Shown: positions 59,323 to 64,000 of the stretch, one piece after another | Position numbering within the stretch: the first letter of the stretch is position 1 | Layout of the letters: each line of letters begins with the position of its first letter | DNA from: Streptomyces sp. DSM 110735 | Lineage (GTDB): Bacteria; Actinomycetota; Actinomycetes; Streptomycetales; Streptomycetaceae | Direction: 5' to 3' | Length of the DNA: 64,000 nucleotides | NCBI RefSeq assembly: GCF_016482685.1 | Contig: NZ_JACYHF010000003.1 | Span: 62,001-126,000 of the forward strand | Notes under the pieces: model-generated | What the model was told of the DNA's origin: nothing | The model's input: only the letters and a program-made list of their open reading frames with translations | The model's database searches: none | Program-made: the position numbers and the translations under genes

Positions 59323-61032
59323 ATGACGCCCAGTCCCGACGCCGACGCCACCCGCGCCCTGTCCCGCGCCGTACTCCGGCACGGCGCCCCGCGCGCCACC
59401 GCCCTGTTCGCCCTGAGCACCGCCGCGACCGCCGCCGGGCTGCTGCTGCCCGCCGCGCTGGGGCGCGCCCTGGACCTGCTGCTGGCCCGCGAGGACGCGA
59501 CCCGCTGGGTGGTCTGGTGCGCGGGGCTCGTGCTGCTGTCGGCCGTGCTCGAGGGCTGCGCGGGCGTGGTGAGCGGCACCCTGGACGCGGGCTCGGCGGC
59601 GTGGCTGCGGCGCCGGGTCACCGGGCAGGTGCTGGCGCTGGGACCGCGCGCGGCGGCGCGGTTCGGCGGCGGGGACCTGGTGGCACGGCTCGTCGGCGGC
59701 GCCGCGCAGGCGGGTACCGGTCCGGCGGCGCTCGCCGCACTGCTGGCCGAACTCGCGCTGCCGCTCGGCGCGTTGGTCGCGCTCGGTCTCGTCGACTGGT
59801 TGCTCGCGGCGGTGTTCCTCACCGGCGCGCCGGTGCTCGCGCTGCTGCTGCGGGCGCTGGCCCGGGACACCTCGGCGTGTGCGGCCGAGTACCAGCGGGA
59901 GCAGGGTGTGATCGCGGCGGCGCTGACGGAGGCGGTCGGCGGTCACCGGACGATCCGCGCGGCGGGCGCCGAGGAGCGGGAGGCGGCGCGGGTGCTCGCC
60001 CCGCTCCCCCGGCTCTCCCGCGCGGGCCACGCCATGTGGCGGGTGCAGGGGCGCGCGGCGGCTCAAGCCCTCACCGTGGCGCCCCTGTTGAACCTGGGCG
60101 TGGTCGCGGTGGCCGGGCTGCTGCTCGCCCGGCACCGGCTCACGGTGGGCGAGGTGCTGGCGGCGTCGCGGTACGCGGCGCTGGCGACCGGCGTCGGCGT
60201 ACTGGTCGGACGGCTCGCCGCGCTCAGCCGCGCCCGCGCGGGCACCGCACGGCTGGCCGAGGTGCCGCCCGCACCGGCGTCCCCGCACGGCACCCGGCAA
60301 CTCCCGCGAGGTCCCGGCAGGTTGGAGCTGAGGGGGGTGACGGCCCGGCGCGGTGGACGTACCGTCCTCGACGGGGTCGACCTCACGGTGCCGGGCGGCA
60401 CCACGCTCGCCGTCGTGGGGCGCTCCGGCACCGGCAAGTCGCTGCTCGCCGAGGTCGCCGGGCGGCTCGCGGACCCGGACGCGGGTGAGGTGCTGCTGGA
60501 CGGCGTACCGCTGCGCGACCTCACCCACGACGCGCTGCGCCGCGCCGTCGCCTACGCCTTCGAACGCCCGGCGCTGTTCGGGACCACCGTCGAGGACGCC
60601 CTCGCCTTCGGCCTCGACCGGCCGCCCGCCCACCGGGTCCGCGAGGCCGCGCGCACGGCACGCGCCGACGCGTTCGTGCGCAGGCTGCCGAAGGGGTACG
60701 ACACGCCGCTCGCGGACGCGCCCCGCTCCGGCGGCGAGTCCCAACGTCTGGGGCTGGCCCGCGCGTTCGCGCACGGCGGCCGGTTGCTGATCCTGGACGA
60801 CGCCCTCTCCAGCCTGGACACCGTCACCGAACGCCAGATCTCCCGCTCCCTGCTGACCCCGGGCGGACCGACCCGCCTGCTGGTCGCCCACCGGGCGGCG
60901 ACCGCGGCGGCGGCGGACGCGGTGGCGTGGCTGGACGGCGGGCGGCTGCGGGCGGTGGGACCGCACGCGGAGCTGTGGCGGGAAGCGGAGTACCGGGCGG
61001 TGTTCGGGGACGCCGAGACGGTGGCCAAGTAG
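59323..61032 (+). CDS. ramA: RamA: ABC transporter half-molecule for the SapB-type peptide
   Basis: 569 residues from ATG 59323. Membrane domain (about 20-340) with several helices (ALFALSTAATAAGLLLPAAL, LVDWLLAAVFLTGAPVLALL). ATPase domain (about 340-560) with Walker A VVGRSGTGKSLL (G366, K372), signature RSGGESQRLGLARA and Walker B LLILDDALSSLD. Together with RamB it is thought to export the lanthipeptide and possibly the leader-cleaving step. Most of the family belongs to type B exporters; no C39 peptidase domain is attached. A 28-base gap precedes ramB. Confidence 0.94.
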   Translation: MTPSPDADATRALSRAVLRHGAPRATALFALSTAATAAGLLLPAALGRALDLLLAREDATRWVVWCAGLVLLSAVLEGCAGVVSGTLDAGSAAWLRRRVTGQVLALGPRAAARFGGGDLVARLVGGAAQAGTGPAALAALLAELALPLGALVALGLVDWLLAAVFLTGAPVLALLLRALARDTSACAAEYQREQGVIAAALTEAVGGHRTIRAAGAEEREAARVLAPLPRLSRAGHAMWRVQGRAAAQALTVAPLLNLGVVAVAGLLLARHRLTVGEVLAASRYAALATGVGVLVGRLAALSRARAGTARLAEVPPAPASPHGTRQLPRGPGRLELRGVTARRGGRTVLDGVDLTVPGGTTLAVVGRSGTGKSLLAEVAGRLADPDAGEVLLDGVPLRDLTHDALRRAVAYAFERPALFGTTVEDALAFGLDRPPAHRVREAARTARADAFVRRLPKGYDTPLADAPRSGGESQRLGLARAFAHGGRLLILDDALSSLDTVTERQISRSLLTPGGPTRLLVAHRAATAAAADAVAWLDGGRLRAVGPHAELWREAEYRAVFGDAETVAK

Positions 61033-61060
61033 CTCTTCGATACAAGGGAGTTGGGCTCCG

Positions 61061-62818
61061 ATGACGCTGCGGCAGCGGGCGGTCCGGTACGCGCGGACGA
61101 AGGCGCGGGTGCTGGTGCGCCTCGGCGTCTGGTCCCTCCTGGAGGCGGGGCAGACGTTCCTGGCCGGGTACGCCCTCGCGCGCGCCCTGGACGCGGGGTT
61201 CCTCGCCGGGGACGTCCGCACCGGGCTGCTCTGGCTCGGCGCGGCGGGCGCGGCGGTGGTCGTGGGCGCGGTCGGCACCGGGCGGGTGTACGGCGTGGTG
61301 GCCGCGCTGGTCGAGCCGGTCCGGGACCGGCTGGTGACGAAGGTGGTCCGGCGCGGGGTCCGCGCGGCAGATCCGGGCGCGCTCTCGGGTCTGACCCAGC
61401 AGGTGGAGATCGCCCGGGACACCCTCGCCGGACTGGTCCTGGTCTCCCGCTCCTTCCTCTTCACGGCGGCGGGCGCCCTGATCGGTCTGTTCTCCCTGGA
61501 CCCGCTGCTCCTGGCGGTGGTGGTGCCTCCGCTGCTGGCCGGGGTGGCTCTCTTCGCGGCGACGCTGCGTCCGCTGGCCCGCCGCCAGGAGGCGTTCCTG
61601 GTGGCCGACGAGGCGCTGGCCGAGGATCTGGGCGCGGTGGGACCGGGTCTGCGGGACATCACCGCGACCGGCGCCGAGTCCCGGGTCGCGCGGAGCCTCG
61701 ACCGCCGTATCGGCGCCGAGTTGAGGACGGCGCGCTCCCTGGCCCGCTGGAGTCCGGCTCGCGTGGCCGCGCTCGCGCTGGGCGGCGAGGTGCCGCTGAT
61801 CCTGCTCCTCGTGGCGGCGCCCTGGCTCCTGCGCCGGGGCGTGACGCCGGGCGCGCTCCTCGGGGCGCTCGCCTACGTCGGCCAGTCCCTGTATCCGGCC
61901 CTGCAGAACCTGGTCCACGGTCTGGGCACGAGCGGCGCCCGGCTGACGGTCGTACTGCGCCGCCTGCTCCCTTTGGAGCGGGAGCCGCACGCGCCGGTCA
62001 AGGAAGCATCCCCGGCCACCCAAGCGTCCCCGGCCACCGAAGCGCCATCGGACACGGAAGCACCGCCCGCCGCCGAACCGTCCCCGGAGCCGGCGGCGCC
62101 CGCCCTCGCCCTCTCCGGTCTCCGCTTCGCCTACGGTCCCGCGAGCGAACCGGTGCTCCACGGGCTGGACCTGGCGCTGCCACCCGGCACCCACCTCGCC
62201 GTCGTCGGTCCGAGCGGCACCGGCAAGTCCACGCTGACCGCCCTGATCGCCGGGCTGCTCGCGCCCGACGCGGGCACGACCCACGTCCACGGCCGCCCGG
62301 CGCCGGACGCGACCGCGCTGCGCACCCTCATCCCGCAGGAGGCGTACGTCCACGGCGGCACCCTCGCCGAGAACCTCACGCTGCACCGCCCGGACCCCGT
62401 GCCCGAGGACGAACTGCTGGCCGCCGCCGACGCGGTGGGGCTGACCCCCCTGCTGACCGCGCTCGGCGGTCCGGACGCCCGGGTCGACCCCACCGCCCTG
62501 TCCGCGGGTGAGCGCCAGCTCGTCGCGCTCACCCGCGCCTACCTCTCCCCCGCCCCGCTCGCGCTGCTGGACGAGGCGACCTGTCATCTGGACGCGGAGG
62601 CGGAGGAACGCGCGGAGCGGGCGTTCGCGGCGCGTCCGGGCGGCACCCTGGTGGTCGTCGCGCACCGGATGAACTCGGCGCGGCGGGCGGATCTCGTGCT
62701 GGTGCTGGACGGCGCGCGCACGGTGTGCGGGACGCACGCCGAGCTGCTCGCCTCCTCGCCGCTGTACCGGGACCTCATGGGCGACTGGGCCGGGGCGTCC
62801 GACGCGCGGGTGGGCTGA
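61061..62818 (+). CDS. ramB: RamB: ABC transporter half-molecule for the SapB-type peptide
   Basis: 585 residues from ATG 61061 (AAGGGAG upstream). Membrane domain (about 10-290; LEAGQTFLAGYALARALDAG, SFLFTAAGALIGLFSLDPLL), a repeat-containing Pro/Ser/Thr/Glu linker (about 310-345), then the ATPase domain: VVGPSGTGKSTLTALIAG (Walker A), LSAGERQLVALTRAYL (signature), LALLDEATCHLDAEAEE (Walker B). It pairs with RamA as a heterodimeric exporter. Ends 19 bases before the convergent ramR stop. Confidence 0.94.
   Translation: MTLRQRAVRYARTKARVLVRLGVWSLLEAGQTFLAGYALARALDAGFLAGDVRTGLLWLGAAGAAVVVGAVGTGRVYGVVAALVEPVRDRLVTKVVRRGVRAADPGALSGLTQQVEIARDTLAGLVLVSRSFLFTAAGALIGLFSLDPLLLAVVVPPLLAGVALFAATLRPLARRQEAFLVADEALAEDLGAVGPGLRDITATGAESRVARSLDRRIGAELRTARSLARWSPARVAALALGGEVPLILLLVAAPWLLRRGVTPGALLGALAYVGQSLYPALQNLVHGLGTSGARLTVVLRRLLPLEREPHAPVKEASPATQASPATEAPSDTEAPPAAEPSPEPAAPALALSGLRFAYGPASEPVLHGLDLALPPGTHLAVVGPSGTGKSTLTALIAGLLAPDAGTTHVHGRPAPDATALRTLIPQEAYVHGGTLAENLTLHRPDPVPEDELLAAADAVGLTPLLTALGGPDARVDPTALSAGERQLVALTRAYLSPAPLALLDEATCHLDAEAEERAERAFAARPGGTLVVVAHRMNSARRADLVLVLDGARTVCGTHAELLASSPLYRDLMGDWAGASDARVG
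62003..62074 (+). repeat. Four 18-bp tandem repeats coding the RamB linker
   Basis: 18-bp units starting GAAGCATCCCCGGCCACC occur four times, with the third and fourth diverged, encoding six-residue blocks of the type (E/Q)A(S/P)xxT. They link the membrane and ATPase domains of RamB (residues about 315-338). Confidence 0.7.
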
Positions 62819-62837
62819 GCGGCGCCGGAAGCCGCCG

Positions 62838-63446
62838 TCACAGCCATCCCTCCCCCCGGGATATCCGGATCGCGTCGATCCGGTTCCGCGCCCCCGTCTT
62901 CCGGGTGATCGCGGCCATGTAGTTGCGGACCGTCCCGTGGGACAGGTGCAGGCTGCGGGCGATCTCGGCGATCGACGCGCCGCCCGCCGCGAGGTCCAGC
63001 ACGCTCAGCTCCCGGCGTGTCAGCGGGATCTGCGTCGCCCGGAGGAAGCCGAAGCCCAGGGAGGCGTCGATGAAACGTTCCCGCGCGGCGACGTGCCGTA
63101 TCGCGCGGACCAGGCGATCCGGGGAGCCCGCCTTGTCGACGAAGCCGAGCGCGCCCGCCTCGGCGGCGCGCTTGAGCAGACCGGGGCGATGGGCACTGGC
63201 GAGGACCACCAGGGCGGGTGGGCGTCCTCCCGTGCCCGGGGGACACAACTCGGCCAGTGGGGGCGCCGCGTTGCCGTCGCCGTACTCGAGGTCGGCCGCG
63301 CACACGTCCGGGGACAGTGTGCGCACCTGGTCGGAGGCGCCGCGCCACGGCGTGTCGTCCACATGGAGGCCGGGTTCCCGCCGCAGCCACTCCGCCAGGA
63401 CCGCCCGTACCAGACACGCGTCGTGCACCAGAAGCACCCGGATCAC
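62838..63446 (-). CDS. ramR: RamR: NarL/FixJ-type regulator of the ram operon
   Basis: 202 residues from GTG 63446 (GAGGGGGCGGGA upstream). N-terminal receiver domain: VLLVHDACLVRAVLAEWLRR with an HD in place of the usual DD, SPDVCAADLEYGDG carrying the likely phospho-Asp, and GFVDKAGSPDRLVRAI with the conserved Lys. The C-terminal LuxR-type HTH reads IPLTRRELSVLDLAAGGASI, AEIARSLHLSHGTVRNYMAA and ITRKTGARNRIDAIRI. RamR activates ramCSAB in Streptomyces; the atypical receiver agrees with reports of unusual RamR activation. No histidine kinase gene lies nearby. Confidence 0.93.
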   Translation of the reverse strand: MIRVLLVHDACLVRAVLAEWLRREPGLHVDDTPWRGASDQVRTLSPDVCAADLEYGDGNAAPPLAELCPPGTGGRPPALVVLASAHRPGLLKRAAEAGALGFVDKAGSPDRLVRAIRHVAARERFIDASLGFGFLRATQIPLTRRELSVLDLAAGGASIAEIARSLHLSHGTVRNYMAAITRKTGARNRIDAIRISRGEGWL

Positions 63447-63792
63447 TCCCGCCCCCTCGGTTTCGCTCTGTGTCGCTCTGTGCGGCCGTACTGTCACCCT
63501 CGGAAGTCGACCGCGTGCCCATTGTTGGGTGTGGCGGCCCAACTCGTGCACGGAGATCCAGCCATCAGGAGGCGCGGGGGCGCACACGCGGCGCCCGTGT
63601 GCCATCGCGTGCTCCACAACCACGGGCATGGGCCCCGCCCTCGCGGGGTACTCGGGCGGCCCACTGCCGACCGGGCCGGTCCGCAGGTCAGGAGGCGGCC
63701 CGGTGGCGGCATCCGCCGCGCGCGGGGCGTCCCCGGGCGGCCGCCCCGCTCCGCCCGGGCCGGGCGCGCGACCGTACGAGGAGGTGGTCGGG
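63447..63792. other. 346-base divergent region upstream of ramR and of the last gene
   Basis: No convincing gene. Reading frames are Pro/Arg/Gly rich. It includes a perfect tandem repeat TCGCTCTGTG twice (63463-63482) just before ramR, and a GC-rich second half (63600-63780) with a GAGGAGG at 63778 serving the next gene. Confidence 0.5.
63463..63482. repeat. Perfect tandem 10-bp repeat in the ramR leader
   Basis: TCGCTCTGTG occurs twice without gap (63463-63472 and 63473-63482), one helical turn each, 17 bases upstream of the ramR start. Suitable for a regulator binding as a dimer on one face of the helix. Confidence 0.6.
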
Positions 63793-64000
63793 GTGTCCGA
63801 CACACCGGGGCCCGCGTCCGTGTCCCCGGCCGCCGGACGACCGCTGCTGTCGGTCGCGCTCGCCTCGATGATGGAGGACGTCGGGGCGCACTCCGGTGCG
63901 GTCTATCTGCTGCGTCCCGACGCGCCAGTGCTGGAGATGGCGGTGATGGCGGGGCTGCCGCGCGCCTTCGCCGCGCCCTGGGAGCGGGTCGGGCTGAGCG
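63793..64000 (+). CDS. Start of a GAF-domain protein, cut by the window end
   Basis: GTG 63793, with GAGGAGG about eight bases upstream, opens a frame to the window end. The visible 69 residues begin SDTPGPASVSPAAGRPLLSV and continue LASMMEDVGAHSGAVYLLRP with DAPVLEMAVMAGLPRAFAAP, which looks like the start of a GAF domain as in SpoIIE-type phosphatases and sensor kinases of Streptomyces. The rest is outside the window, so the output domain is unknown. It is divergent from ramR. Confidence 0.75.
   Translation, partial: MSDTPGPASVSPAAGRPLLSVALASMMEDVGAHSGAVYLLRPDAPVLEMAVMAGLPRAFAAPWERVGLS

Noticed and set aside
63447..63803. N-terminal extension of RamR in the same frame up to 63803
   Set aside because: The receiver domain begins right at GTG 63446 with a good ribosome site, and the extension is Pro/Gly/Arg rich, unlike known RamR proteins.

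Overview
The window is chromosomal DNA of a Streptomyces species. Very high G+C with codons ending almost always in G or C, many GTG/TTG starts, a mycothiol-dependent formaldehyde dehydrogenase, an LAxTG-type sortase substrate, a DmdR/DtxR-like iron box, a SAM methyltransferase of the Streptomyces-typical PF04672 type and a complete ramC-ramS-ramA-ramB-ramR cluster (SapB-type lanthipeptide morphogen) all point there. No rRNA, tRNA, CRISPR array, transposase or integrase was seen.

Layout. Bases 1-4,760 are an accessory strip of short, poorly recognisable genes: a Cys-pair mini-protein, a protein with a HEPN-like Rx4H motif, small ORFs, a gene that seems frameshifted, and a DNA-binding-like gene with an in-frame amber codon and no N-terminus. 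That last gene stops abruptly next to core-like genes, so about 4,735-4,760 looks like the decayed edge of a mobile or genomic island. From 4,802 on the content is ordinary Streptomyces chromosome: a membrane PP2C phosphatase coupled to an NhaA-DsbA fusion antiporter; a ketosynthase / small protein / hydrolase-plus-acetoacetate-decarboxylase-like fusion unit on the minus strand; a flavodoxin-fold reductase; a methyltransferase; two large exported proteins (DUF1996 with LAETG anchor, and an NlpC/P60 protein with long repeats); and iron-box-controlled fprA.

20.9-41 kb holds a YkvA-like membrane protein and a giant multidomain phosphatase, a GNAT/TetR divergent pair, a glucoside module (GH15, GH65 phosphorylase, beta-phosphoglucomutase-type HAD), a P-loop kinase coupled to a GT39 glycosyltransferase, an RpiR regulator followed by a palindrome and promoter, an ANTAR-GAF-PAS-PP2C phosphatase, a peptidoglycan-binding membrane protein and an ATP-grasp-like protein. 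41-53.5 kb holds a TetR regulator with AGTGCCA motifs on both sides, a DUF35 OB-fold protein, a PPOX/F420-type enzyme, a methyltransferase, a membrane-anchored S1 protease, an L,D-transpeptidase, an SDR, the mycothiol formaldehyde-detoxification pair, a zinc alcohol dehydrogenase divergent from a MarR regulator with two abutting palindromes, and an isochorismatase-fold protein lacking the usual Cys.

53.6-64 kb is the developmental end: a PAS/GAF-PP2C-ATPase phosphatase divergent from ramC (class III lanthipeptide synthetase), then ramS (37-residue precursor, two SxxSxxxC rings), ramA and ramB (ABC half-transporters), convergent ramR (NarL-type regulator), and the start of a GAF-type protein. 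At least four, possibly five, stress/development-type PP2C regulators occur in 60 kb, which suggests a region rich in partner-switching and morphogenesis control. Starts were chosen from Shine-Dalgarno sequences, codon use and overlaps, and are inferred.
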